Shown: positions 23,175 to 31,533 of the stretch, in pieces
Layout of the letters: each line of letters opens with the position of its first letter
How positions within the stretch are numbered: the stretch's first letter is position 1
IMG/VR virus record: IMGVR_UViG_3300028558_000055
Span: 1-39,877 of that record
From: a virus
Reading direction: 5' to 3' (one strand)
DNA length: 39,877 bases
Notes under the pieces: generated by a model
Told to the model about the DNA's origin: nothing
Database searches by the model: none
The model's input: the letters and a program-made list of their open reading frames with translations, nothing else
Translations under genes and position numbers: made by a program

Positions 23175-23812
23175 GCCGCCTGCCGCCTGAAGTCGCGAAT
23201 CCGCTGCCGCGCAACTTCCCGCTGCCGATCCGCGAACGTATAGCCGTCCGCCGTCTGGCTATTGGTGACGTTTCCCAGGTGCTGCACGCGCCAGCGCGAC
23301 TGCAGGAGTCGGCAGCCCGCAACCCGTGCCCGAAACGAGAGGTCGACATCTTCGGCGTAGGCCCGCGGGAAGGTTTCTGCGTCCCAGCCGCCAAGAATGT
23401 TCCACGTGGAACGTCGGGCGGCGACGCACCATCCCTCGACGTACGGCTCGAGCACGCCGTCGACATCAAAGCCCTGCACGGTCGGACCTACCAGTGCCAG
23501 GTCGGGCGTATCTTTCTCGACCCGACTAAGCCAGGCGTTGCCGCCGGTGACATCATTGTTGAGCATCACCACGACGTCGCCGGTTGCCACCGCAAGCCCG
23601 ATGTTGTTCGCCGCGGCAAAATAGACGTTCTCGGCGTTGTGGATGACGCGCGAGCCACTGCCGAGCCGCGCCACGAGCTCGTCGAGCGCGCGCGCCACGT
23701 CGGGCGTTGAGGCCTGGTCGACGATGACGACCTCGGCGCCGGCGACGGTCGCCTCGTAGGCGGGAATCAGCTCGGGATGCTCGAGCCAGGGAGTGACGAT
23801 CGAGAGCGTCAT
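23171..23812 (-). CDS. GT2 family glycosyltransferase (second)
   Basis: A 213-residue GT-A fold protein. It starts L-S-I-V-T-P-W-L-E-H-P-E-L-I, has the acceptor-chain stretch N-A-E-N-V-Y-F-A-A-A-N-N-I-G-L-A (about 59-74), V-V-M-L-N-N-D-V (about 81-88, the DxD-like N-N-D) and A-E-D-V-D-L-S-F-R-A-R (about 153-163), all typical of rhamnosyl- or galactofuranosyl-type GT2 enzymes that transfer sugars from nucleotide donors. It is shorter than usual (250-350) but has the catalytic core. The start at 23812 overlaps the radical-SAM stop as ATGA; the upstream extension of the frame is not natural sequence. Acceptor unknown. Confidence 0.85.
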   Translation of the reverse strand: MTLSIVTPWLEHPELIPAYEATVAGAEVVIVDQASTPDVARALDELVARLGSGSRVIHNAENVYFAAANNIGLAVATGDVVVMLNNDVTGGNAWLSRVEKDTPDLALVGPTVQGFDVDGVLEPYVEGWCVAARRSTWNILGGWDAETFPRAYAEDVDLSFRARVAGCRLLQSRWRVQHLGNVTNSQTADGYTFADRQREVARQRIRDFRRQAA

Positions 23813-24852
23813 ACGAGATCCAACCTCATGCTGTCCTCCTCGACGGCGTCGATGATTTCGTTGCGGCGATTCCACACGCAGCGCGGGCAGGCATCGAGCA
23901 CGCCGGGTGAGATGATCGAGTCGACCAGCGCGCGGTGCTCCTCGCCATGCCACACGTCCTCGAAGCTCGCGCCGTGCTTGTAGTCGTAGCCGAAGCGCAG
24001 GTCGGTGCGGTCCTGGCAGACCGCGAACTCGCCCGTCGCCGTCAAACACGTTCCAGTCCACACGGCGCGGCAGCGGTCATAGGTTCGAGGCGTCCAGAAC
24101 CCCTCGAATTTGTCCGTGATCGCGAACACCTTGACCGTGTGCCCGAAGGCCGCGCGTGCGGCATCGCTCAGCCCGAGCGCCACCGTCATCACCCGCCGCG
24201 TCTCCGCGTCGAGCGCCTTGTCGGCGTAATAGCCCGGGCGGATGTGCACGAAGTCCACGCCGAGCTCTGCGGCGACGCGGCAAAAGTCGTAAATCTCTTG
24301 GTAGTTGTCGGGCGTCACCACAAAGGCGAGGCCGAAGTCCTGGCGCTTGTGCGGGATGCTGGTGCGGATCGCGTCAAGAATCTCGGCCCAATCCGACCCC
24401 TGACGGAAGTGGTGGTTGACCTTGTCGTGCGTCGCTGCGGTCCCAGCGTTCAGTGAAACACGCACGTAGTCGACGGCGGCCGCCACCTCGGGAATCAGCA
24501 ACCGGCCATTGGTCGACAGCGCCACCTTGAGCCCGCGCCGGTTCGCCAGCAGCATCGCCTCGAGCGTGTGCTTGTTCATCAGCGGCTCGCCGCCGCCGCT
24601 GAAATGAACGAGGCGCACGCCAACCCGCGCTGCGTCCTCGACCGCACGCAGCAGCAGCTCGCGCGGCAGCTGTTCACGCTTGTCCTGCTCGCCGTTGTGG
24701 ATGAAGAGGCAGAACTCGCAGCTATGGTTGCAGAGATTACTCGGGTAGATATGCAGGTCGACCGGATAGGGGATCTCGCCGGCGGCGATCTGCTTCAGCT
24801 TGTCGGCATGCGCGAGAATCTTGAAGCCGTTGAAGCGATGATAGTCACTCAT
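23809..24852 (-). CDS. Radical SAM protein with SPASM-like C-terminus
   Basis: A 347-residue protein. The cluster motif C41-N-H-S-C45-E-F-C48 (C-x3-C-x2-C) binds the 4Fe-4S cluster that cleaves SAM; S-G-G-G-E-P (85-90) is the SAM-binding block; L-S-T-N-G (112-116) is also typical. The C-terminus has C261, C269, C279, C322 and C325 in a SPASM/twitch-like arrangement that would hold one or more extra clusters. Relatives act on peptides (maturases), sugars or nucleotides. It overlaps the methyltransferase gene by 8 bases and the glycosyltransferase gene by 4, so it belongs to the cassette. A radical-SAM enzyme with SPASM inside a phage head operon is unusual. Substrate unknown. Confidence 0.88.
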   Translation of the reverse strand: MSDYHRFNGFKILAHADKLKQIAAGEIPYPVDLHIYPSNLCNHSCEFCLFIHNGEQDKREQLPRELLLRAVEDAARVGVRLVHFSGGGEPLMNKHTLEAMLLANRRGLKVALSTNGRLLIPEVAAAVDYVRVSLNAGTAATHDKVNHHFRQGSDWAEILDAIRTSIPHKRQDFGLAFVVTPDNYQEIYDFCRVAAELGVDFVHIRPGYYADKALDAETRRVMTVALGLSDAARAAFGHTVKVFAITDKFEGFWTPRTYDRCRAVWTGTCLTATGEFAVCQDRTDLRFGYDYKHGASFEDVWHGEEHRALVDSIISPGVLDACPRCVWNRRNEIIDAVEEDSMRLDLV

Positions 24853-25456
24853 GCCGCACCGCTATCCACACCGCCGGCACCGCGCCGACCATGTAGTCGA
24901 GTTCCTGCACGATCTGGCCACCCGCATCGGTGATCGCGCGCCGCAACTCCGAGCGCTCCAGCCAGAGTGACGGCACCGGGTTGGCGGCGTCTATGTCGTC
25001 GGTGCCTTCCTGTCGGAATTCGCCACGATAACCGCCAGCGGCGTCTCGGTCGTGATCGCCACAGTGCGTCGACAGGAACACCCACCCGTGTGACCATCCG
25101 AGGAGCCGCCGGATCAAGGCTGCAGGGTCCGGCACGTGGTACACGATGCCGTACGCCATCACGACATCGTACGTGCCGGGCAGATGGATCAGCCGGCAAT
25201 CGCCGTAGACGAACTGCACGGGCCGTGTGCGCTCGATGCGACGCGAAGCGCCAGGTCGTAGCTCCAGCGCCGTTGCCTGCGATGCACCCATGGCCAGCGC
25301 TGCCTCACTGTGCCGCCCATCGCGGGCGCCAATCTCGAGCGTTGCGAGATCGGTGAAGTCGACATGCGCCCGCATCAGCGCGCATTGCTGGTCGAACAGT
25401 TCAGGGATGAACCTGGTGAAGCCGCGCGCGACCAGTTCAGTAGCGAGCGGCGTCAT
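24845..25456 (-). CDS. SAM-dependent methyltransferase
   Basis: A 203-residue class I methyltransferase. Motif I is L-E-I-G-A-R-D-G-R-H-S (40-50), followed by A-L-E-L-R (63-67) as the acidic post-I strand, V-Y-G-D-C (83-87), Y-D-V-V-M-A-Y-G-I-V-Y-H-V-P-D-P (96-111) and W-V-F-L-S-T-H-C (125-132). This pattern is common in O-methyltransferases acting on sugars or lipids (Ubi/FkbM-like Rossmann folds). The start at 25456 overlaps the preceding glycosyltransferase stop as ATGA; a longer frame upstream is a shadow. Context suggests methylation of a glycan or glycosylated virion part. Confidence 0.85.
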   Translation of the reverse strand: MTPLATELVARGFTRFIPELFDQQCALMRAHVDFTDLATLEIGARDGRHSEAALAMGASQATALELRPGASRRIERTRPVQFVYGDCRLIHLPGTYDVVMAYGIVYHVPDPAALIRRLLGWSHGWVFLSTHCGDHDRDAAGGYRGEFRQEGTDDIDAANPVPSLWLERSELRRAITDAGGQIVQELDYMVGAVPAVWIAVRHE

Positions 25457-26136
25457 TCCAGCCCCCGAAACGCCGTCGGAATCCGCCCATCTTTCACCGC
25501 GCCCGCCACGTCGTTGTCCGCGATCCACTGTCGCAGGCATTGCGCATTGACCGCCCGCTGTTGGTTGAAGTCCGCCAGCTTCGCCTTGGTCGCGCCAACG
25601 CCCATGCTGGCGTCGAGATCGTGCAGGACGACGCCCGGCACGTAGGCGACGCGGAAGCCCTTGAGCCAACACTCGTAGGTAAACGCGACGTCCTCGTGAT
25701 GCTGCCCCGGCCAGACCGGGAAGCGGATGCCGGCATCAATAACCTGCCGGCTGATCCACATACATGAGGCCGTGACGTGCGCGACATAGCTCGGGCGGAA
25801 GAGGTCAATCAGGTTGCCCTGCGGCCGCAAGTCGCCGTTGGGTAGCGCGTGAAAGCCGGCGCTGGTGATGTTGCCGCGGGTGAAGAGGGTAAAGCCGATG
25901 ACGTCGGCGTGCTGGTCGACCTCGGGGAATGTGTGAAAGGTCGACGGAGTCAGCGTGATGTCGTCGTCCAGAAACAGCGCGTCGTCGTTGGCTTGGTCGA
26001 GTAGCGCGTTCGCGGCGTTGGCCCAGCCGAAACGAGAGTCGGTGAGGTAGCCGTTGCGTTCATGCCAATCCAGAGATTCTGCATGTTCTAGCCCCCGCGG
26101 ACAGCGTTCGCCGGTGGTCGCGCAGAGGATTTTCAC
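25453..26136 (-). CDS. GT2-type glycosyltransferase (first)
   Basis: A 227-residue protein of GT-A style. F-L-D-D-D-I-T-L (55-62) is the metal-binding DxD motif, and H-H-E-D-V-A-F-T-Y-E-C-W-L-K-G (146-160) followed by V-A-Y-V-P-G-V-V-L-H-D (163-173) is the catalytic E-D block plus His. A-S-C-M-W-I-S-R (123-130) is the usual middle segment. The N-terminus (M-K-I-L-C-A-T-T-G-E-R-C) is short compared with most GT2 enzymes. It is coupled to both neighbours by ATGA overlaps. Donor and acceptor are unknown. Confidence 0.82.
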   Translation of the reverse strand: MKILCATTGERCPRGLEHAESLDWHERNGYLTDSRFGWANAANALLDQANDDALFLDDDITLTPSTFHTFPEVDQHADVIGFTLFTRGNITSAGFHALPNGDLRPQGNLIDLFRPSYVAHVTASCMWISRQVIDAGIRFPVWPGQHHEDVAFTYECWLKGFRVAYVPGVVLHDLDASMGVGATKAKLADFNQQRAVNAQCLRQWIADNDVAGAVKDGRIPTAFRGLE

Positions 26137-26378
26137 GCCGTCACCCCCGCCTCAATTTGATGCCAGCCGGTGTCGAGCCCCATACGTTCAGTGAGCCTAC
26201 ACCATCGGCATTGTCGTATATGCTCGGTAGCCTCCGTGGTGAAGCCATGTACGCTGATGCCATAGGTCCATTGATGCCAACCGCTGATATGCCCCACTCG
26301 TTCTGGACATCGGACGGTAGTGGCGGACTGTGGATCTTCCAATTGGTAGGCAGTGACACTTTCAAGCATCGTGGTCAT
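26133..26378 (-). CDS. 81-residue Cys/His-containing hypothetical protein
   Basis: A small protein with C24 (V-R-C-P-E-R-V-G-H-I-S-G-W-H-Q-W) and a later pair in R-Q-C-R-W-C-R-L. Together with several histidines this could bind zinc, but spacing is not that of a known finger. Its ATG overlaps the GT4 stop as ATGA and its end overlaps the GT2 start, so it is translated within the cassette. Function unknown. Confidence 0.6.
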   Translation of the reverse strand: MTTMLESVTAYQLEDPQSATTVRCPERVGHISGWHQWTYGISVHGFTTEATEHIRQCRWCRLTERMGLDTGWHQIEAGVTA

Positions 26379-27577
26379 GCCGCCCTCCTAAGCGCCGGCG
26401 CCACTTCCACCGGCGCGTTGATCCGCTCCTCGCACTCGGCCAACGCCGGCAGCCACTGCTCGGCCATCACCTTGTCTGCGTCGTAGGCGAGCGCGCCGGT
26501 CCGCGCCTGCTCTCGACGAGCGGCCATGTCGGTTGCGCGGTAGGCTTCGTCGAGTTTCGCCGCGATGGCTTCTGCCCGCGGCCGGAACCACCAGGAGTTG
26601 AGCGGATTCCATTCGCGCTGCGCGTCGCACTTGTCGACGAGGAACCCGCTGAAACACAGCTCGGGGCACGCAGTCCAGTTGCCAACGATGACCGGCACGC
26701 CGCACGCCTGCGCCTCGAGCGCCGGGATACCGAAGCCCTCGCCGCAACTGACGTTCATGAACACGTCCATCGCGTTGTAGACGCGGCGCATGTGCTCGGT
26801 ACTGAAGCCGAGGAGGTTCGCGTACTGATCGCAGGCGACCCAGTCGCGCCCATGCTCGAGCCCGAGCCCTGCCGCAATCGTCACCAGCGGCACCCCACCG
26901 TATTCGCCGTGCTCGCCAAGCGAGGTGTGCACGTAGAGGAGCGCGTCGGGGTGCTGCGACTTGAACGCCGCGAACGCCGCCATGTGCTCGGGCAGCGCCT
27001 TGCGCGACGGCCAGCCCTTGTTCGCGGCGACCATGCCGACGACATAGCGATCGAGCGGGAAGCCGAGCGATTGGCGTGCTTCGGCTTGCGGCATCGGCGA
27101 GAACTCCGCGCAGTCGACGCCGTGCGGCACGTAGAGCGCATCAAGACCGCCGGCGCGCATCACATCGAGTCCGAACTTGCTGTAGGCGATCGGCACCGCG
27201 GCCTGGTGCAGCTTGTCGACCACCTTCATGGTGCGCGGATCACCGTTGGGCTCCATGTCGATCGGTGCCCAGGCAATCCACGGCACGCCGTCGTAGTGCT
27301 CGGGCTTCATCACCCACGCATCGATCAGCGTCATGATCGCGTCGGCGTTGAAGTGCTTCGCGTGTGCGCCGACGACGTCTTGGCCGAACGGCTCGAGATG
27401 CTTCGGGTAGAGCTGGATGCCTTCCCAATTCAGCATCGAGCCTTCGACGCCGTAGAAGCCCAGCACGGCCGACGGATGCCCGGCACGCACGAAGCGCGGC
27501 GCGAAGAGTTTGGTTTGGTTGCCGTAGCCCGTGCTCGCAAGCGGGCTATTAGAGCACCACATCAACCGCAGCGACAC
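26375..27577 (-). CDS. GT4 family glycosyltransferase
   Basis: A 400-residue GT-B fold enzyme. The N-terminal half starts with S-N-S-P-L-A-S-T-G-Y-G-N-Q-T and contains V-P-H-G-V-D (about residues 151-156 counted from the GTG). The C-terminal domain has V-G-M-V-A-A-N-K-G-W-P-S-R-K, Y-V-H-T-S-L and C-G-E-G-F-G-I-P-A-L-E-A-Q-A-C-G-V-P-V-I-V, the E-x7-E nucleotide-sugar binding motif of GT4. I chose the GTG at 27577, with GAGGAGGAG just upstream and 13 bases after the minor-head stop; the frame extends to a TTG at 27601. It transfers sugar from an activated donor, acceptor unknown. Placing a full-length GT4 right after the minor head gene is unusual. Confidence 0.88.
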   Translation of the reverse strand: MSLRLMWCSNSPLASTGYGNQTKLFAPRFVRAGHPSAVLGFYGVEGSMLNWEGIQLYPKHLEPFGQDVVGAHAKHFNADAIMTLIDAWVMKPEHYDGVPWIAWAPIDMEPNGDPRTMKVVDKLHQAAVPIAYSKFGLDVMRAGGLDALYVPHGVDCAEFSPMPQAEARQSLGFPLDRYVVGMVAANKGWPSRKALPEHMAAFAAFKSQHPDALLYVHTSLGEHGEYGGVPLVTIAAGLGLEHGRDWVACDQYANLLGFSTEHMRRVYNAMDVFMNVSCGEGFGIPALEAQACGVPVIVGNWTACPELCFSGFLVDKCDAQREWNPLNSWWFRPRAEAIAAKLDEAYRATDMAARREQARTGALAYDADKVMAEQWLPALAECEERINAPVEVAPALRRAA

Positions 27578-27590
27578 ATTCCCCTCCTCC

Positions 27591-28469
27591 TCACAACACA
27601 AGGTCGACGCCGCACCGGCAATTTACGTGCGCGGGCGCGTCGTCGATCTGATCGCCGTCACCGGTGGTGAACAGCCCATCATACGGCACACGCTGGCCGT
27701 CCATCGGCTCGCAGGTTGGACACGTTGCCTCATCTTCCGCCGTCGACCAGACGCGTTCCGCCTCGGTCTTCGTAAACAGCCCTTGGTCGGCGGCCTGTTC
27801 CCACGACTCGCGGCGACCAGCCGCCAGCGCAGTCGCAAGTTCGGTGCGGGCAATCGTCAAGGCCCGTAGTCGCAACAGCTCGTCCGCCTTTCGCGCGGTC
27901 AGCACATCGATGCGCACCGGCGCCACGCCCTGGTCGGTCAGCGTCTCGCGAAGATTCTCGACGGCCGCGCTCTGTCCACTGGTCAGCCCAACCTGCTCCT
28001 GAATGCGATCGACCTGCTGTGTGACCGGAACGCCGCTTGCGTACATCGTCGAGAGGAGTTGGCGCATCGCATCGCGCGTCTCCTCGATAATGCCCGTGAT
28101 CTGTGTGGCGGCGCGCTGCTGCAGGAAGCGAAGGCCGCGGTCGTTGACGACGTTGAATTGAAATTCGTTGACCCGTGTCTCGAAGGTGATGTCCTTGCGG
28201 ACGAGCTTCGCCTTCAGCTTCCGCGCGGCCTCGTCGCCGGCGTCCTCGTAGGCGTTGCGCATCAGGCGTAGCAGCTCGGTCCTGAAGCGCTGGGTCAGGA
28301 TCTCAAGCGGCAGCACGGTGATGACGTTGCCGGCGAGTACCGCGCGGCCGAGTGCCGCCTGGTTGATCGCGGCACGGAGTGCAACGAACGCCACCAGCAC
28401 GCGGCGCTGTGCGATGGTCTCAAGCCGCTGCGCACGCGCGAACTTGGCGATGGTTCGCCGTGCGTTCAC
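27591..28469 (-). CDS. Minor head protein, SPP1 gp7/Mu F type
   Basis: A 292-residue head morphogenesis protein following the portal gene. The C-terminal domain is diagnostic: A-R-T-E-L-A-T-A-L-A-A-G-R-R-E-S-W (about 205-221), V-W-S-T-A-E-D-E-A-T-C-P-T-C-E-P-M-D-G-Q (about 239-258) and P-A-H-V-N-C-R-C (about 279-286), giving four cysteines and histidine for metal binding. The N-terminal part is helical. Proteins of this family enter the prohead with the portal and may be ejected with DNA. The start overlaps the portal stop as ATGA. Confidence 0.88.
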   Translation of the reverse strand: MNARRTIAKFARAQRLETIAQRRVLVAFVALRAAINQAALGRAVLAGNVITVLPLEILTQRFRTELLRLMRNAYEDAGDEAARKLKAKLVRKDITFETRVNEFQFNVVNDRGLRFLQQRAATQITGIIEETRDAMRQLLSTMYASGVPVTQQVDRIQEQVGLTSGQSAAVENLRETLTDQGVAPVRIDVLTARKADELLRLRALTIARTELATALAAGRRESWEQAADQGLFTKTEAERVWSTAEDEATCPTCEPMDGQRVPYDGLFTTGDGDQIDDAPAHVNCRCGVDLVL

Positions 28470-29737
28470 TGATTGACCGCCTCGCTGTCCTGCTCCTCGA
28501 CCGGCAGATCGGCCGCATCGCGCAGGTAGCGCTCGGTGGCGCCATCGGCGTCGGGGGTGAGCATTCCGGCCGCCGAGAGCTTCTGAACGTAGTCGGCGAG
28601 CCCGGCGAGGTCTGGTTTCTCGATCTCGGCATGCTGCAGCTGCGGATACGGCGGCGGCCAGCCGTTGAGCTTCATGAGCCGCGGGATAGCGAAGCGGTTG
28701 AACTGCTCCAGCACCGTGCTGAGCAGTGAGGCAATCGCCGTCACGTGCAGGTCGGTCTTGTCGGCCGAGAGGCTGAAGCTGCCGACCGTCTCGTGTCCGA
28801 GTAGGATGAAATCCGAGAGCAGCGCCTGCAGCATCCGCTGCTCATAGCGCTGGATGATTTGGGACGTATCGAATTGGCGCGACCCGCCAGAGGTCAGGAG
28901 TGTCAGGTCGTACTGCTTCTCGCCCTTCTGGTTATAGGCGAGCGGCATCAGAATGCCCTCTTGCTCGTCGCGACGAATGTTGGTGACGAGCTTCTTGAAG
29001 GCCTGCTGCGAGGTGAGCTGTTGGCCGCTTGTTGCTGCGACCACTTCGGGCGGCGCCCAGACCACCGGCAACCCCGCCAGGTCGCGCTCGATGCCGATCG
29101 CCTCCAGCGATTGAATGCGCTTGACGAACTTCCAGGCGATCACGCAGTTGCGCAGCAGTGAGCGCCCCTCCGGCGACGCCTTGTTGTCGAGCAATCGAAA
29201 CAGCAGGAACTTCTCCGCCGGAATGCGGATCAAGCTGTATTTCGGCGCCGGGCGCTGCCAGAACGCGATGAGCGCGCCCGTGTTGTCGTCGAACTCCCAG
29301 TGGTCGAGCGATTCCTGTGAGCGGATGACGAACTTCGACCAGCCAACGCGTCCGTCATCGCGACGTTTATAGACACTCTCCAGCAGCGACCAGCCGTGCT
29401 CTTGCATCGTGAGCGCCTGCGAGAGTGTGGCGCCCCACGGCTGCTCAAGCTGCTCGATATTCTCCTGCAGGAACGCCGCGCGGTCCTGGTCCTGCGGCGA
29501 ATCGCTGGCCGCCTTCGCCGTGATGGTCACCCGGCGCAGCAGCAGCTCGGTTGCGAGCAGTGCGCCGCCGATGACCGCCGAGTTGTCGCGGATCTCGCGA
29601 TAGAGCTTGTGGCGCTGCACCGGGCTGCGCAGTTCGGGCACGAAGTCATCATCGATGATGCCCGAGAACTGCTTGAGCCCCGTTGCGCCGAGTTCCGTGA
29701 AGGCGTCGGCCTTCTCCACTGCCTTGCGTCGTGCCAT
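28466..29737 (-). CDS. Portal protein (DUF935/Mu gp29-like)
   Basis: A 423-residue protein between large terminase and minor head protein. It forms the dodecameric ring through which DNA is packaged. Blocks visible: V-I-G-G-A-L-L-A-T-E-L-L-L-R-R-V (about 55-70), a central alpha/beta core with E-H-G-W-S-L-L-E-S-V-Y (about 112-122), R-S-L-L-R-N-C-V-I-A-W-K-F-V-K-R (about 190-205), and the C-terminal helices with F-N-R-F-A-I-P-R-L-M-K-L-N-G (about 350) and A-A-G-M-L-T-P-D. These fit the DUF935 portal family. The ATG at 29737 has GGAGG five bases upstream; a GTG one codon earlier is less likely. Confidence 0.87.
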   Translation of the reverse strand: MARRKAVEKADAFTELGATGLKQFSGIIDDDFVPELRSPVQRHKLYREIRDNSAVIGGALLATELLLRRVTITAKAASDSPQDQDRAAFLQENIEQLEQPWGATLSQALTMQEHGWSLLESVYKRRDDGRVGWSKFVIRSQESLDHWEFDDNTGALIAFWQRPAPKYSLIRIPAEKFLLFRLLDNKASPEGRSLLRNCVIAWKFVKRIQSLEAIGIERDLAGLPVVWAPPEVVAATSGQQLTSQQAFKKLVTNIRRDEQEGILMPLAYNQKGEKQYDLTLLTSGGSRQFDTSQIIQRYEQRMLQALLSDFILLGHETVGSFSLSADKTDLHVTAIASLLSTVLEQFNRFAIPRLMKLNGWPPPYPQLQHAEIEKPDLAGLADYVQKLSAAGMLTPDADGATERYLRDAADLPVEEQDSEAVNQ

Positions 29738-29747
29738 CACCGCCTCC

Positions 29748-31118
29748 TCAGAAACTCCACGGACTGGTTCGGGTCATGCTAATGTCGGGGGAAACGGTCG
29801 GCCCGATGGATTCGACCATCAACTCCGTGAAGCCCCACACGAGCGAATCGAGCCGATCCGGTGACCGCTCGCCGCCGTTCGGCTCCCAGGTGCAACACTG
29901 GTCCTCGAGCTGCGCGAACGTCCCGACGTGCGAGATACGTCCCTGTTCGTACAGCGCCGACACGGGCTCGGCGCGCGCGAATTTACCTTGCGAGGCCCAA
30001 ACGGTTTCGACGGGAACGAACGCGGTTGAGATGACGCCTTCGCGCGCGAGTTCGCGGGCGGTCATAGTGATGGTGTTCGTCACCATGTCCCCGCCGTTGT
30101 TTTTCTCGGCGATGATCACGTTGGCGCGGAGCTCGCCCCAGAGGCTGATCGCGGCTCGCGCCCACCCGTCAGGCGAATAGCGGCCGCTGCGGTCAGCGAG
30201 CAGATAGCCGCGGCCATCTTCCCCGACGCCCGTTGCCGTGATGCCCGTCTCGTCGCTCGCGGTCGTGTTGCTGGCCGCCGGGTCGATGTTCACTGTGATG
30301 CGCCGCAAGGGGGGCGCAACTGTCACGCGGTGCGCATCGAACCATTCACGTTTCCACAGCGCCCCCTCCGCCTGGTCGAGCACATCGGCATGAATCTCCT
30401 GCCGCCCAAGTCGCGTGCCTTCGTATCGGCTGACGATCTGCGTAAAGAACGCCGGCGCCAGGTTGCACCGGTTCTCATAGGTCGACCCGCGCGTGATCGC
30501 GACGTCGATGCCTTCACGCTTCACCAGATCGCGCACCAGCGCCACCGGCTTCGGCGTGGTGGTGACGACACACTGCGGGTTGTCGCCCAGACGCAACCCG
30601 AACATGAGCATGTCCCACGACTCGGGATAGCGCCACGACGCAAGCTCATCGGCCCACGCGTCGTCATGCTGCGGACCACGCAAGCGCTCAGGCTCATCGG
30701 CGCTATAGGTGGTGGCCGTCGCGCCATTGGGCCAGGTCAACCGGCGCTTCGATGGCTCATAGACCGGACGATTCCATGGCGGGCAGATCGCCATCAACCC
30801 AGACTCGCCCTCGACCATCACATCGCGGGCATCGGCGGCGGTCGGCGCGACAAGCGCCACGCGGCCCGACAAGCTGGCTTCGATCTTCGACCGAATCCGC
30901 TCGGCGCCGCAGCGCGTCTTACCGAACCCGCGACCGGCGAGCAGAAGCCAAATCCGCCAGTCGCCCGCCGGCGCGAGCTGCTTTGGCCGTGCCCACGCGT
31001 GCCAGTCGAATGCGATCGACCGGACTTCGGCGGGGGTCAGCTCGTCAATGATCGCGTGTCGAGTCGTCGCGTCCAGAGACGCGAGCGATTCGATCAACGA
31101 GTTTTTGTCGCGTTGCAT
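29748..31118 (-). CDS. Terminase large subunit, GTA-like
   Basis: A 456-residue packaging motor with nuclease. The ATPase has Walker A A-G-R-G-F-G-K-T (61-68), an adaptor-like R-V-A-L-V-A-P-T-A-A-D-A-R-D-V-M (86-101), R-G-P-Q-H-D-D-A-W-A-D-E (147-158) with Walker B D157/E158, and coupling motif V-V-T-T-T-P-K-P (184-191). The nuclease has V-N-I-D-P (276-280), A-E-K-N-N-G-G-D (337-344) and D-R-L-D-S-L-V-W (421-428), placing acidic residues at about D279, E338 and D424. The series matches the RcGTA-type terminase family (COG5323), suggesting headful packaging. I chose the ATG at 31118 behind GGAGG; a GTG at 31148 also lies in frame. It overlaps the small subunit by 74 bases. Confidence 0.93.
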   Translation of the reverse strand: MQRDKNSLIESLASLDATTRHAIIDELTPAEVRSIAFDWHAWARPKQLAPAGDWRIWLLLAGRGFGKTRCGAERIRSKIEASLSGRVALVAPTAADARDVMVEGESGLMAICPPWNRPVYEPSKRRLTWPNGATATTYSADEPERLRGPQHDDAWADELASWRYPESWDMLMFGLRLGDNPQCVVTTTPKPVALVRDLVKREGIDVAITRGSTYENRCNLAPAFFTQIVSRYEGTRLGRQEIHADVLDQAEGALWKREWFDAHRVTVAPPLRRITVNIDPAASNTTASDETGITATGVGEDGRGYLLADRSGRYSPDGWARAAISLWGELRANVIIAEKNNGGDMVTNTITMTARELAREGVISTAFVPVETVWASQGKFARAEPVSALYEQGRISHVGTFAQLEDQCCTWEPNGGERSPDRLDSLVWGFTELMVESIGPTVSPDISMTRTSPWSF

Positions 31119-31533
31119 CCGCCTCCGCCACCTCAAGCGGACCGCCACCCGGCCCGCTCAACTCGTGCACCGCCGGTGCATCGAGCCCGTTCATGCGCGC
31201 GCGGCGCGCACTGATCTTCACGGCAATTTCAATCGCATCATCCTCGCCGGCGACGACGCGCTCCCAGATGGCCTCGTGCATCCGGTCCAGTCGTTCATTC
31301 TCGATCGCCCGCAGGATCTCGCGCTTCTCCTGGTCCATTTCGCGCAACAGGTTGTCGACGGCCTTAAAGACAGCACCGGCGGTGCGGTTGAGCTCACGGC
31401 CAATGGCGCGCCACGTCTTCCCGGCAAGTTTCAGCTCCATCGCCTTATGCGCGTCGAGCTTTGCTTGGATGCATCGTGCGGAGAGGCGAGGCTCACCCCG
31501 AGCACGTCCGCGCTTGTATGATGGGGATTTCAT
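31045..31533 (-). CDS. Terminase small subunit candidate
   Basis: A 162-residue basic protein immediately before the large terminase. The first half has a helix-turn-helix pattern (M-E-L-K-L-A-G-K-T-W-R-A-I-G-R-E-L-N-R-T, then A-V-F-K-A-V-D) for DNA recognition. The middle is a long charged coiled-coil helix (E-I-L-R-A-I-E-N-E-R-L-D-R-M), and the tail is flexible. This HTH-plus-coiled-coil layout is typical of small terminases that recognise the packaging site. It overlaps the preceding gene as ATGA and the large subunit by 74 bases. Confidence 0.75.
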   Translation of the reverse strand: MKSPSYKRGRARGEPRLSARCIQAKLDAHKAMELKLAGKTWRAIGRELNRTAGAVFKAVDNLLREMDQEKREILRAIENERLDRMHEAIWERVVAGEDDAIEIAVKISARRARMNGLDAPAVHELSGPGGGPLEVAEADATRQKLVDRIARVSGRDDSTRDH

